64,000 nucleotides of DNA from Alligator mississippiensis (taxonomy: Eukaryota; Chordata; Crocodylia; Alligatoridae): the NCBI RefSeq assembly GCF_030867095.1, contig NC_081833.1, forward strand, positions 69,157,895 through 69,221,894, in the 5' to 3' direction. Below are positions 1 through 12,513 of the stretch, one piece after another. Both the position numbers and the translations under genes were made by a program. Under the pieces are notes generated by a model that was not told the DNA's origin, did no database searches, and was given only the letters and a program-made list of their open reading frames with translations. Within the stretch, counting starts at the first letter, position 1; each line of letters begins with the position of its first letter.

Positions 1-1649
1 TTTATACATATCCATATATTTCTAAAAGGTGTCCAGAACAACTATATGTATATACATCTTCAGCTCTTGCTGCCCTTGAAGCCAATAGGTTTTGGTTATT
101 GAATTCAGTGGGCACAGGCTTGAGTTTCAAAAGTCAAAGACAAACTTGGCCATATTCTCATCTCACTCTCACTGGTGTAATGATACAATGAATTCCTTAA
201 AGTTATATCAGTGCAAGAACAGAGTAAGACCATAGTTGGTTGGCTGGTTGGTTTTTTTTATGGCCCAGAATATATTTTCCATTTCATTAAGTAACTTCTA
301 TTGCTGTTTAACAATCATGAAAGATACTTGATTCAGTAACATTCACAAATTAAATAGGCATCCCACCAAGACCTTTGGAGGTTGGCATGAAAATCTCACT
401 ATAGACTCTATATAAGAGATATGGACAGACTTTTTATACAAGATCAAGCACCAGCTGTTCAATAAATGGAAGTGTGCATTCAGAAGACATCTTACTGAAA
501 TCCAATTGACATTTTTCAGGAGTGTAAAAATAAATAAGTTTGTAACAAAAGAAGGAAACTTTGGTTTCTATCCTCTGATTTGGAGGACTATTCGAAGTTA
601 TGTTTAATCACCTGCTGCAACATAAAGTCAGTGCTTCATTAATAAAGGTGTCAGGTGGGATTCAAATGCAGGCACCCCAAAAAACAGCCTGCAAGAGCCT
701 TTGATCTTCACACTGCAGCTAGCAGTGAGCCCCAGCTTCCAGTTTCTGTAACGAAAAGAGCTGAATAAAATAACCCTGTGTAATCAGTAAGCTTTCCTCT
801 CATGACCTCAGCGAAGTCACCCTAGGGATGAATTTGGCCCAGCGAGGCCAACTGCTGCAGTGATATGTATTACAGGCTTGGCAGGGCTGCAAGTCGCTCT
901 CTTAACTCCCATCGAGGTCTGTGAGCTCGGCACCCTGCAGGAGTGCTCACAGCACTTTGCCCTATATAAATATATTTAGTAAGGAAGCCAAAATGTCTCC
1001 TAGCTAATTTTGGCTTTTAGGAAAGTTAAGATGTGTGGATACGGCTCTATTATGACTAAATGACGCGCATCTAAGTACTTCAGTTTACAAAAAAAGAAAA
1101 TTGTTATGAAGTGATTGTTTTCACCAGCTTTCTGTGTGCCTGGAAAGTAATTAACTGGAGGACAGACCAGCCCTGGCACAAGTCAAAAATGATTTAAAGG
1201 GAGATCTCTCAAATTAAGCATTTGAGCTCCTGCTCTCTGGCTCTGTGGATTTCCGAAGAGCAAATCTGCACAGCGATGTCTTCCAGAAACTTTGGGAACA
1301 ATGCAAGAAATGCCTGTTCCTTGCTCTACCAGTTTGGCTTGCCCAATCCTAATGCATTACAGCGGATGATTCATGATGCAGAGAGTGTTCCTGCAGTACA
1401 ATTTACAGTCTGTGTTTGTGTCAGTACTTGACACATTATGGAGTCAGTTTAATGCAGTGTAGTGCGGTCCAAGAAAGAAATAGCTCTCTAGTAACAGCAA
1501 CGTGCAATAAGCAAGCTGTGCCCTGCCAGATCGCTTCAATTCATTTGTTAGCTTTGGATTTCAGAGAGATGGATCCATTCTCTGCATCCTTGCTTCATTT
1601 CCAATATCGACACGTGCATACCGTGGCACAATATATGCAGTCAATAGTC
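1..1649. other. Gene-free AT-rich sequence
   Basis: No exon, RNA gene or recent transposon is visible. ORFs on the plus strand near 1222-1431 and 1416-1733 are short, have no recognisable domain, and the second runs into the CR1 element downstream. A decayed stretch around 165-235, with a CTGGTGTAA start and a partly complementary second half, resembles the fold-back repeats seen better at 13685-13763. A TATA-like run near 961-980 has no other promoter context and is not called. Confidence 0.6.
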
Positions 1650-1655
1650 AAAGTA

Positions 1656-2370
1656 CCTGCTGGGTGGCACAGAGGTGGAAAGGGATCTTGGAGTCCTAGT
1701 GGACTCCAAGATGAACATGAGCCGGCAGTGTGACGAAGCCATCAGAAAAGCCAATGGCACTTTATCGTGCATCAGCAGATGCATGACAAATAGGTCCAGG
1801 GAGGTGATACTTCCCCTCTATAGGGCGTTGGTCAGACCGCAGTTGGAGTACTGCTTGCAATTCTGGGCGCCACACTTCAAGAAGGATGCGGATAACCTGG
1901 AGAGGGTACAGCGAAGGGCAACTCGTATGGTCAAGGGCCTGCAGACCAAGCCCTACGAGGAGAGACTAGAGAAACTGGACCTTTTCAGCCTCCGCAAGAG
2001 AAGGTTGAGAGGCGACCTTGTGGCTGCCTATAAGTTCATCACAGGGGCACAGAAGGGAATTGGTGAGGATTTATTCACCAAGGCGCCCCCGGGGGTTACA
2101 AGAAACAATGGCCACAAGCTAGCAGAGAGCAGATTTAGACTGGACATTAGGAAGAACTTCTTCACAGTTCGAGTGGCCAAGGTCTGGAACGGGCTCCCAA
2201 GGGAGGTGGTGCTCTCCCCTACCCTGGGGGTCTTCAAGAGGAGGTTAGACGAGTATCTAGCTGGGGTCATCTAGACCCAGCACTCTTTCCTGCTTATGCA
2301 GGGGGTCGGACTTGATGATCTATTGAGGTCCCTTCCGACCCTAACATCTATGAATCTATGAATCTATGAA
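1656..2370 (+). mobile_element. CR1 LINE, 5'-truncated, 3' end intact
   Basis: This is the 3' end of a CR1 non-LTR retrotransposon. It carries the C-terminal part of ORF2, a short 3'UTR (2275-2345) with the CR1-typical GAGGTCCCTTCCGACCCT block, and a tail of three ATCTATGA units at 2346-2369. Clear ORF2 homology begins near 1666. AAAGTA occurs at 1650-1655 and again at 2369-2374, which could be a short target-site duplication, but six bases are weak evidence. The open frame and clean tail make it one of the younger CR1 copies here. CR1 moves by target-primed reverse transcription, and 5' truncation is its usual fate. Confidence 0.95.
1675..2274 (+). pseudogene. CR1 ORF2 C-terminal fragment (199 codons open)
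   Basis: The frame is open for 199 codons to a TAG at 2272-2274. It begins within homology at a GTG, preceded in frame by a Glu codon, so the first codon is not a true start. The residues match the C-terminus that follows the reverse transcriptase domain of CR1 ORF2: ERDLGVLVD near the start, YRALVRPQLEYC at about residues 50-61, LERVQRRATRM at about 75-85, and KVWNGLPREVV near residue 175. The endonuclease and the catalytic part of the reverse transcriptase are missing, so it cannot encode a working enzyme. It is dead on arrival rather than broken by later mutation. Confidence 0.9.
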
Positions 2371-3522
2371 AGTAGGGTGCCAAAGTTAGACACCTACATC
2401 CACTTTTCAGCACCCAAGATCCCTTTTCAAAAGCTATTTGAAACCAACAACTCTCCGGGAATTAAAGGAGCAGTAGGGTTGCCTGAAATCAGACAAAATA
2501 TTTGATCCTGGAAGATACTTTGCGGAGAAGAGGAGCGACTGACTTTTCACTCACCACTACACTCCTATGCTTTGAAGACAACATGAAGCACCTGAAAGAT
2601 GAATTAGAGTTCAGTGTACAGGAGTCACATTGGCTACTTCAGAAGGACTCTGGAGTCATGTCTCATTTCCATTAAAGAGGGCTCAATCCATCCAGCCATC
2701 TTCTTTGCAAGATGCAGTCCAGTGTGCTGCAATCTTTTATCTCACCTCCAATATTAAAAGAGAATACTGCAATGCTGTTCATCTGTAATGAGCTAAACCT
2801 TGGTTTCCCCAAAACAGCTATATATGTAAGGCTGTCTCCCAGCCACATTTACTGAGTAGATAGCTTTGGGCTTGACAAATTATCTCCTCTGTATTTTAAC
2901 TCCTTTCCCTAAAGATTGCTGCATCTCCAAACAATAAATCTTTGTTTTTACTCCTTGCAATCATGGGTGTAGTCTTGGGAGATCCAGATGGGAAGGCAGA
3001 GACTTAAATTATCTGCAGTAGGACTTTCTGGTGGAGAACAGCATCCCATAAAAAGACACATTATTGAAGAATTTACTATGTCCCCTTTTCCTCCAGCACA
3101 GAATCAGACACATGGATGGGATGTCCTCCTTGGTATCAGATCAGCTTTCCCTCTGCCTGCCATACCATGAAATCTCAACTGGCAAGGATTACATTTATTG
3201 CAGACATGAAAAGCTTGTGATCTCATGGCTTAGTCAGACACATCTAGGCCCAGAGGTTTACTACCACTGTACCCACATTTCGGTAACTGGCAGCACCAGA
3301 CATTAAATACATGGTTGCTCTTTTTGGCTGCCAAAGCTCTAATGAATCGTTGACACTTATTACTGCAGAGTCCAGAAGGTGGGTGGTTTTGTCCAGAAGG
3401 TGGGTGGAAATGTGACTATGGTACTAGACTTTGGCAGTCAGGAAGGCCAAGGCCATTCCCAGTATTAACCAATGAGGGTTAGCTCTCCACTGGAGTTAAT
3501 GATGTAAAACTAAACAAATTAC
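2371..3522. other. Gene-free interval
   Basis: The first 75 bases after the CR1 tail (GTTAGACACCTAC, then CAGCACCC and CTTTTCAAAAGC) resemble an old interspersed repeat common in reptile genomes, recognised only from its phrasing. A short direct duplication, TCCAGAAGGTGGGTGG, lies at 3371-3386 and 3392-3407. ORFs at 2988-3306 are short and match nothing I know. Confidence 0.5.
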
Positions 3523-3774
3523 TAAGGGTGTGCGAAGTGGGCCATGTTCAATTTGGATTCAGCCCGAATCAGGGACAGTGATTTGATTTGTTGATTTGGA
3601 TCACTGTCCCCAATTTGATCTGGCTGATTCCAAATCTGAAGATTTGATGTTGATTTGGAGAATCAGCAATTCGGCCATAGATGCAGCTTTAATTGTTATT
3701 TCTACATACCAGGTGCAACTCCTTATCACTGCAATGCTGGGGTGGATGGAGTCTCCCACAGGAGCGTGGAGACC

Positions 3775-3792
3775 ACCCCCCCCCCCCCCCCC
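3775..3792. repeat. Poly-C tract
   Basis: An almost pure C run of about 17 bases inside the GC-rich centre of the hAT-like fragment. It produces spurious poly-Pro and poly-Gly ORFs in several frames. Confidence 0.9.
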
Positions 3793-3819
3793 GGCCGCGT
3801 GCTCGGCAGTGAACCCAGA

Positions 3820-3847
3820 AGTGGACCAGAAACACTTCTGGTCCACT
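3820..3847. repeat. Perfect 12-bp hairpin
   Basis: AGTGGACCAGAA and its exact reverse complement TTCTGGTCCACT are separated by four bases (ACAC). Such compact hairpins are common inside non-autonomous DNA transposons. No independent function is claimed. Confidence 0.85.
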
Positions 3848-4000
3848 ACCAGGTCCACCACCGAGTGCTTGGGGGGCACCCCAGGTGTTCCCCCTCCCTG
3901 GCCCCCCCACCCGCCCAGGAGGTACCAGTTGCGTGCGCCTGTAATAGCAATGCTTTGGGGATTTGAACAATCTGACTTAATGTTATCCCCAATATTTATT

Positions 4001-6021
4001 TTATAACTTGCTTATTTTAGCACTCCCTGAGCTTAGTGGAATCAGTTAAAAGATTTCCATTGACTTTAATTTGCTTTTAAATCAAGGTTTTTAGGTCCTT
4101 TTATTATACCAACTTTTCATTGGCTTTCTTTTCTCTCTTTTTTGGTTCTCCTTAGTTTTTTGGGCTTGTTAAAAATATCATTCCAAAGGGGTATTTCTGA
4201 CAGACAAGCAATACTCATTGCCATATATACTCCTCTTCATCTGTAAATCATTTTTGCAGGATTTTTCAAGCAATTCCTATTTTTCTACATGAAGTAGGTT
4301 ACAGTTGAATAAAAATTTCTGTGGGAAATTTAAAGGCTTTAAATACAGCAGGCCTGTTTGGGTGGGTGGCATGTTGCCAGCCATCACATCTCCACCAATG
4401 ATTTAAAGAGTACAAAAATATACTGAAGTTTAGCTCATACAAGTGACACTGCTCTGTAACTAGAAAGATGCTCTCTTTAAAAATCTAGCGAGTAGTCTAT
4501 TTGGAAGGAAGAGGTGGAGAAAGAAAAAAAGAAATAGAGGAACTGATTTTTTTTTAACTTCGTGAACTCCTAATCAGCTTCCGCCAGACCTATAAATAAT
4601 TTGTGAAAATTCACAAGTTTTATTTTATAGGAAATCGCTAAATATTAGCATACTGTGATCTTTGCCATATCCTCATAGAGAGAAAAAAACAACGGGAATA
4701 ACTCCCCTCTGCTTTGTGCTGGGGATCTTGGTAACCAGAGATGCCCTGAATGAAGTGTTACATTGTATTCACATTTTCAAACCCAGTTGAATGTTCATTT
4801 GGTTTGCCCCTATCCTGTACATAAGTGCACTGCTTAAACAATGCTGAATTCCTTGCTGTCTGACTGCCTCATAAGTTTCTTTTCTGAAAGGTTGCCAGCA
4901 ATAGTCTTAAAAATCAAGCTGAGAACATAAATACAAATTCTTGGGCTTGGTTCAGTGTGTTGGAGTGACCATTTTCTGCACTGTCAACAAGGCTTAATGC
5001 CGAAAAACTTGAAGTACAAGCACTCCTGGACATTCTTCTTCTTCTTTCGTATGGCTAGGGCAAACAACAGCAGAGAAGGTGCAGGTTAACTAAAGTTGTA
5101 TGTTGAGGTTTGATAGCCAGTTGATGGCTAAGTGGATTTCTTCAATCCCTCCATAATATGCAAATTCAGGGCAAGAGTTTGCAATGTGCCACTATTGGAC
5201 ATTTAAATGCCTGACAGTCTCAGATACTTTGGATGAGTTTGGCTCTCATTAAATTAATTGGTGTTTTCTTTGCTTTAATTGTGGCACCCATGAAATTAAA
5301 AGGAGTTTTCAAAGCTCCTCATGGAAAACAACCTCAGTGTCAGTACAAGAGCCCTCAAATAACCCCAATCCTGAAGTCATTCTCCAGTTTTCTATTAATT
5401 TTCTTATTTCTTTCTACAGCTGTATTTATTTTCGTAGTTTGGTGCCTTTCTTCTCCTCTGCTTGCTGTTGCCATCCTGTGCTGTGATCAGAGTCCCGTGC
5501 CACTGAGATTCAGATAGACCCACTTGCAGCCGATCCAGTTCCTTGATGCTAACACAATCCTTTTACTAGCTGACCCTCAGAGTTCCTACTTCTTATCAGG
5601 TTAAGGGTGTCTGATAGAAAAGCTGTCTATAATTAACGTTACAGCCCCACATATGTTATTACTTATAGCAGCTGCTGTTTTTACAGTAGACGAAAACGAA
5701 ACCTCAGCTGGATCAGGTGGGTCATATAGCTCAAAAGCCTTGTAAGCTCTTCCTTTCTACCGTTGTGGACGCTGTTTACATAGACGCAAAGTTGAGGACT
5801 ATATGTTGGAAGTACATTTAGCCTAAAGCATTTTTTTCATACTCAGCTATAAAAAGCTCTTTTGCAAAATTAGTGTCTAGTGTTCCTTCTGGCTCCAAAC
5901 TGCCTGTTTTCTTGTTTTCCTCTGGTTTCCATTAGAATTGCCATAAATGGAAAGAGCTGCACCAAATGGTTATTATAGCCTTGCCCATCCCAGTTTCCAG
6001 CTCTTGCATGCTTTGCACTTT
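4001..6021. other. Gene-free AT-rich interval
   Basis: No exon or clear transposon is visible. The plus-strand ORF at 5233-5517 (94 codons) encodes a hydrophobic, leucine- and phenylalanine-rich peptide, which is typical of chance translation of T-rich DNA. Confidence 0.5.
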
Positions 6022-6323
6022 AGGTCTAATCTACATACCAAACTTGCAGTGGTTTAACAGTTTGGAAATCGATTTTGGTCAACCAATGCAAGGCCCCATG
6101 TGAAGACATGTATATCAGTTTGCCACCATCCTATATCAAATTAGTGAAATCAGCAAAGACAAGTTGCTAGCTTCTGTAGCTATTATGCTAGCTTTCTGAT
6201 TTAGATGAATTTGATGCCAGCTGGTTGTTAACCAATTTAAGTGGGTCCACTCAGAGGCACGCTTTGGTTTAACTAAATTGATTTCTGGCTGAATTGAGGC
6301 ACGCATTGTACATAGACAGTCAG
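6022..6323. mobile_element. Possible MITE with TCTACATA-type ends
   Basis: The left edge (TAGGTCTAATCTACATACC) and the reverse complement of the right edge (CCTGACTGTCTATGTACAATG) share an imperfect terminal inverted repeat built on GTCTANNTACA. The interior has the repeated TTTAAC and TTGATTT phrases seen in other short crocodilian TIR elements. The end motif is related to the GCACRTCTACACATG group at 18647 and 46360. No convincing target duplication was seen, so the limits are approximate. Confidence 0.4.
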
Positions 6324-9300
6324 GCTTGTGAGGACTGATCCTACATTATTTGTTCTGTGGAGCCATTTGGGTGAAGGCAAGAGAGCCCCCAAATGTTGCT
6401 AAAGCAGAGTGGTAGCATTTTACACCCATGGTAGCACAGGTGTCAATACTAATGTGCGAGCAGCTTCACCATGAGGCCTAGGATTTTTCATTTTCTATTC
6501 CAAGGTGGTGACATTTGCATTGTTGTACAAGATACGAAGCCTACTTGGCACTGCCTCCAAACGCTTCACTGAAAACGGCAAGTTGTCCCCAGTGGTAAGA
6601 ATCAAATTATGTGTGTATTAAAGGATCTTTTGTAATAATATTGCCTGGTCTATATCAAGAGTAATTTCATGAAAAGTAATGGAGTTAGTGAACCCTATTT
6701 CCTTCTCATTCTCATTAGTTTGATACTGCAGTGTCTCAATGCTTTGCAGGGGACTGGATGGGACACTGTCACAGTGGTAAGGAGACAAACTAGGGGCCAT
6801 AAAAGCTCTTGAAGAGAACTTTCCTGGGCAGAAACTGAAAAGGTCCCCTCCACAAATGCTGGAGATGTTGTTGTAGCAGGTCAGGGACAGAAGCAGGGTG
6901 GACCCTGCACATTATCATAGCAATTTTGCATAGCACTGTCACCCATAGGCTGTGCCAGGTGTCTTCAGCTACTTAAATTATTCCAAAGGGATATTTTGGC
7001 TTCCAAAGCTGCTCAGCATTGGGAAAGCAGACTTCCACTTCAGCCTTCCCTCTCTGTACTATAAGTTTTGGTCTCATAGAAATACCTACATAATACTCCT
7101 GTGTGATACAGGTACCTTAGCAACTCAATTGTTTCTGGTGGGTGGCTGCTGTCTTTGGAAGTGTGTCCTGGACTGACCTTTAAGTATGAAGAACCTTCCA
7201 ATTTGATTCCTGGTCTTCCTATCCTTCCCACTTACTGGTACTGTGGAGCCTCTCTGGTATATATTGAATACTGACCTGCCTTATTGCCTCTGAATTGATC
7301 CCATGCTACACCCAAACTCACACGTGCTAAAAATGTGGTTATACCAGGAAAGTGTTAAAATACTAGCTTTCTTTTCTGATTTTCAGTGGATGAGCAAGTA
7401 GCATCTCAAACCTTGAAAAACTCATGGTCTTGTCTAATAATGCATTTAATTTCTGGGAAACAATGGACAAAACTTATTTTGTTGCTTTGTTTTCTAACAC
7501 TTCGGAGCATATTTTTATTGTACCGTATCATGTAAAAATGAAACTTACTTTTCATTCTTTTCAAAGTTTTATAGGACTTTTTTCACGAAATGCCTATATT
7601 GTTAAAAGGCATTTTTCATTTAAAAAAAAAAGAGTTTGATAAAAAAAAAAAAAAATGTCAGCCACCTCTAATAGCAATACCACTTTATGGTTCCTAAATA
7701 TAAGTTCAACATGTTAGCATACGGTATGACTACAGTGAGCTATCTCTGGTCTGTGTTACTACAATCTCTTAAAAGCTTCCAGCATTTTAATAAGAAGTGA
7801 GGCCCAATTCAAAGTAAAGAAAAAAACCCTTAAGCTCAGAGTAGACATATATAAACTGACAGGCTGACTACATTATCTAAACTGCTGTTTTATAGCCATA
7901 TTATGCACTCAATCTAAAAAAATGTCTAATGTAAAAAAATGTATAAAGATAAGGCACTAGTCAGGGGGTGGAGCTGTGTTTTTTTCATTAGATACATTCT
8001 TTGATTCTCCTGCCTAAAATGCTGCAGTCAGCAGTAGCTTAATTCTAAGTTATAATTAGGGTTATGCATTAAACCAGGACTCTTGAGCATGTCTAACCTA
8101 AAGGAGTTCAATGCATAAATGAAAAACAGACTTGTGGCTGGCTGGCTTGGCATCAGCCAAGATCCCAATATATAGCAACAGAATACATTTAAAATGAAAA
8201 TTAAATGTGGTCATTATAGTTTCAATTGATGTCATATTTGCCAACTGTTTATGAAAGGAAAATTTAAAGATAAGCATGATTTTGCAATAGGCACTGTGCT
8301 CAGATACACACCAGCTTGCTGTGATTTGGGGAGCACTTTAAAATAAATTAACAGTAATTTTTATGGGCTACAGAGTGATGTCAGCATGTCATCATCTTTT
8401 TTTTTTTCCCTCTTCTTTTTATAAGAAGAATAGCTTCCTCAAACTACACATGAAATCCCAATGCAGAAGTGCATGGGCATGTGTGTGCCATTTTTTGCTT
8501 CTTAGCTAAGGAAGGCCTATTTTAGACTTAGACACACATAATTATCTTGGCTTAACACCGCTCCTTATTTCTGGATCCACAAAGAGTGAAATAAAATTCA
8601 AACCCCAAAGATCTATTAAAACCTTGTATAATTAGACAAACACAGATTAGTACAACATTTGTTTCCTATTTTTTTTGTTAATTTTTTGGGATGAGCAATG
8701 AAAATCCTTACTTTTCTGGGAATAGCAGCACTGTATATATAGCAAAGTAAATGGCACAGTGCAGTATACATGCATGACAGTTTTCTAGACTGTCTATGTT
8801 AAACAAGGATGTCAATCAATGTAAACATCCATCAGGATATTTTAGCTTGAGATGTCTCTAAATCTTTTGAAGAACTATAATCATTTGGTAGCTGGCCCTA
8901 CCCATCACACGTGCACAATTTAATTTCTTGCAAATCAAGGGGCCAAGCATGCAAGATTTAAAGGCGGCAAACCACCAAAGTCAATTTTTCATATGGATCA
9001 AATTGGCCCTCCACAGCAGTTGTGCATAATACTTATCTATCCAACTGCAACTTGCTCATGCATGTGATGAAGTTTCCAAGTCAAATACCATCTCCATTCA
9101 ATTTCTGCAGGCAGGTAAATGTCATGCATGTAATCATACACAAAACACACATCCTAAATTGTACACGCACAAGATGGTTGGAGCCCTTAGGTCAATGACT
9201 TAGGGGAGACCCTACTCTAAATTGTCCTACCTCCATTGACATCAGTGGCGGTGTGACTATTTGCATCAAACAGAGGATGCATCTCCATGTCTTTACTTCT

Positions 9301-11485
9301 GTTGTTGCTTTAATTTTATTAACACAGAAGTATAAAAATACGTGGCAGTTTTCAAATGTTTACTGTCAAGAAAGCGTAGATCCTAATGTCTTTAATAGGA
9401 ATTGTACATGTTTAACTATGATTCAAGATGCTAAGAACTCTGGTTTTTATACAAGAAAGTAGATAAGTGTGTCCTTAATTTTAAGTTGACGTAATGACTT
9501 GTGTGCTAAAAGCTAAACACATACTTAAGTGTTTTGCTGGCTTGAAGCTTAGAGTGCCTCATTTGCAGGATCAAGCCTTTAAATGTTGCTTCAGATCTTT
9601 ATTTATAGATCTTATTTTAGGGAAAAAAACTGCAATATTGAAAAAAAACCCCAACTTTCTCTGTTGTCACATCCATTAAACTTGTGAGTCTTTTGGGAAG
9701 GCAGACAACTTGCAGTAGACCGTATGGACATGCCTTTGTACATACGAATGTTGCAATAACACTGAAGTGTTGGCTAACCTTCAAAGAATGTGGTCCTGAC
9801 TCCACAGAGACATAACATGCAATGAATTAAAGTGAAGCAGATTTGTTGTTTGCAAGCCACGTATAGATTACAACAGTAATGTTTTCTAAATAATTAAAGG
9901 TTTGTTTTGAACTTTGATTGAAGGCTTGAGTCTATGATAGTTAACGTTAGTATCTTCAAATGGTCCAGTCCGACACTTGCTTATTATACGATCCTATATG
10001 ATATCACTGACCACTAATTGAATGGAAAAAGCTCTGCTTCAACAAATCTACCTTTACAGCTGATTTTTCTTTTGTTCCATTGACTTCATCAGGAGCAAGA
10101 CTACACTCCACATGCACTTACCCTGTAATTTTAGAAAAAAGAATTAGACAGTGGAGGTCACACTATATAGTCTTCAGTAGTATACAAAGCACAAGCTGTT
10201 CCTCTGTGATCTCTTCCAATATGAAACATCTGAGAAAATGAGAAGTTTTACAAAGGAATTCTGCTAAGTCTTTTCTCTGGGCTGGTCTTTTTCCAGGTAC
10301 AACTGCTGGGTAACGAGAGCAGGTTAATTACCTATCAGTGATGCTTGTAACATTGAAACCACCCTCCACAATAAGCATGAATCATCTAAGAAGCTTTCAC
10401 ATATTTTTAATTAAATGCAGCGCCAGTGCATTATTAGAAGTAGCCAAAAAAAAAAGTGAAAGACCATATCCTCACCTCATGTCAGTCAGTCTCCCTTTGT
10501 CAATATTCAGTGGGGCTATCCTGATTTAAACACGAGTAGAAGCTAGCCCCAAATCTGCACGTGAAAATGTCAATAATTAAAGTTCCACAGCAAGCAAACT
10601 CTGCCCTAATTTTAAGCAAATGAAAGAGGCTGATATGCTACATGACAGTAGACATCATATTGCTATACAACTGCCTTAAAGTTGTATAAGTTAGATTATA
10701 ACTTTTGAAGAAGCAATTATGATTTTATTGCACCCACTCTGCTGATGATTAATGCTAAGCGCCTGGGGGAAAATGCATCCTATCATTTGCTAACATGCAC
10801 TATAATTATGCATACCTCTCCAGGTACTGTAATTTAGGACTTAAAAAGCAACATTCTGAACGAGGACTGCTGCACTTGTAAAACATTACAGATGTGTTAT
10901 CATATAAATGAGGTAGCTTTGACATGATAGTGTTCTAATAAATCCTTAGCTAAGATTTGGAGACAAGATATGTCAAAAACAAATCCACGCTCTTTCTTAA
11001 TCTTCTACATAAACTGTTTATTTTTTCTGAGCCCTACAATAATACTTGTATTGAGAAGGCTTTGATGGTTTCTAGATTAAAGTTAAGGATTTTTTTTTCC
11101 CCCCACACACAGAGGTCATCTTGAGAATACTCATTTTTGTTAAATTAACTCGGCTATTTGCAGGGTTTAAATGGGAAGCCGGATAAAACTGTTTCCACCA
11201 AATTGGGAACTTGTGAGATGAACTTAATAAATAACAAACTTACTCTGCTCCATTTCTGTCAAAGTTTTTAAATATCTAGCACTAAATGGTATTCTCTGTC
11301 ATCCTGAGTGCTTGCAGTTTAAAACTATACTCTCTGCAAAAGAGCAGAAAATGCCTTGTATATGTTCTAGCAGACAAATCTATGAAAGGCTCTTTGCTTA
11401 ATGATCATTGTATTAAATTATTTATTATTTATATTGGGGTAAATTCGATTCCAACAGAGACCAGGACTGGGGGTGCTGTATAATT
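6324..11485. other. Gene-free AT-rich interval
   Basis: No exon, RNA gene or intact transposon is visible. It contains two A-runs at 7621-7654, a T-run near 8397-8408, and decayed repeat phrases. CTTAAGTGTTTTGCTGG near 9520 and CCATTGACTTCATCAGGAGC at 10079-10098 belong to the scattered old repeat described under findings. All ORFs are under about 80 codons. Confidence 0.5.
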
Positions 11486-11729
11486 GCTAAGTACATTACA
11501 CTTTTACCACTCTAAGCGATTGTGATTGGAAACCAGTCTATACCTGCAAAAGGACAGAAGTTCGGCAGAGATTGGTTTAAAAATGGCAGAACCCGGTCTA
11601 AGACTTGCCGGGTGCCCCAACCAAAGGGTGAATGTGTGTTGTGTTTCCTACCAGGCTAAACTACACCGCTTGTAGCATACGTACGGTAGATCAATTCCAC
11701 CTCAGGCTTTTTGAATGTCTTTACCTAGC
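11486..11729 (+). mobile_element. Short TIR element, family A (GCTAGGGACAGACATT ends)
   Basis: A 244-bp element with ends GCTAAGTACATTACAC and, reversed, GCTAGGTAAAGACATTC. Its first ~110 bp align throughout with the start of the 1.08-kb element at 12514 (GTGATTGGAAACCAG against GTGATCAGAAACTGG, AGGACAGAAGTTC against AGAACAGATGTGC). Its last ~60 bp align with that element's end (GATCAATTCCACCTCAGGCTTTTTGAATGTC). It therefore looks like an internal deletion derivative of the same non-autonomous DNA transposon family. It has no coding capacity. The superfamily is not determined because no clear target duplication is visible. Confidence 0.75.
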
Positions 11730-12063
11730 CATAATGTCTGAGATAGTCCAGTCCAGTCTGCACTCTGAAGAGCGAGACAAAGAATATGTGGGAGAATAGA
11801 AGACCAGAGAAATCCCATCATTTGCTCAAGAGTGACAGGGTTCAGGAAACAGGAACAGAACATGCATCTCCTGAGTCCCAGTTCACTGTCTGCTGGACCA
11901 AATGGCTTCTCAATGCTGGTTCTTTATCCCTTTCCTCTTTTAGAATACCAACTAATCGCATGCCCTATACAACAGAAAACAATCATGTCTTGTTAATTAA
12001 AATACATTTGTACTCAAAATAGAATACAGCCCACTCAAAAGGCCAGCATCTCGCTGAAAAGAA

Positions 12064-12086
12064 AAACAAACAAACAAACAAAAAAA
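12064..12086. repeat. (AAAC)n microsatellite
   Basis: Four to five AAAC units followed by an A-run. It is a simple repeat with no associated element tail that I can identify. Confidence 0.85.
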
Positions 12087-12513
12087 GAAGAGAACAAAAA
12101 ACTCTAGTCCTGACTGCCTTTTATAATTATATTGGAGCATTTATAGAAATAGTCTCGGTAACTGTCAGGGAAAAAAAAAAAGGGAGAGAGAGAATTCACA
12201 CAATACATGAACAGCAGTTGCATGTTATACCAGCATCTGTTCCCATTACGTTCTGTGGGAGGGTTTGCCACACGTAGTTCACTATGTAGAAAGCCTCAGT
12301 TAGGTCAAGTATCATGTGCATTGGATTTGCCTTCAGTGACACCAGGCCTGTAGTGTGCTGGCAAAAGTAATGACTGGCCAGTATGGACGTTCTTCCTCCA
12401 ACAGAGTAACGCAATCCCCTCAGCAGTGGTAATGGGTTTTCATCGGTTTGTCTGCAATCTGGGCAATTTAAAGCAGCCTAATCTGGTTTGGTACAGATCA
12501 CAGGAATGCAGGA

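Larger units (their letters stand above)
3523..4000 (+). mobile_element. hAT-like non-autonomous element, left end only
   Basis: The left edge, TAAGGGTGTGCGAA, resembles the terminal repeat TAGGGCTGTGCAAAA of the complete element at 51611-52641. It is followed by similar subterminal ATTTGATTTG runs. Inside are a GGGACAGTGAT / ATCACTGTCCC inverted repeat (about 3571-3608), a poly-C tract and a perfect 12-bp hairpin at 3820-3847. No matching right terminal repeat was found before 4100, so the right limit is approximate and the copy is probably truncated or heavily diverged. The GC-rich centre stands out from the AT-rich surroundings. Confidence 0.5.

Noticed and set aside
961..985. TATA-box promoter (CCTATATAAATATATTT)
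   Set aside because: AT-rich vertebrate DNA yields such strings often; there is no downstream gene or initiator context.
2028..2270. 80-codon minus-strand ORF
   Set aside because: Antisense shadow of the CR1 ORF2 fragment.
3596..4006. Plus- and minus-strand ORFs with poly-Pro or poly-Gly
   Set aside because: They are produced by the C17 tract and GC-rich centre of a transposon fragment; several frames are open at once, with no domain.
5233..5517. 94-codon hydrophobic ORF, possible membrane protein
   Set aside because: T-rich DNA translates to Leu/Phe/Ile-rich peptides by chance; no signal of selection or family similarity can be seen.
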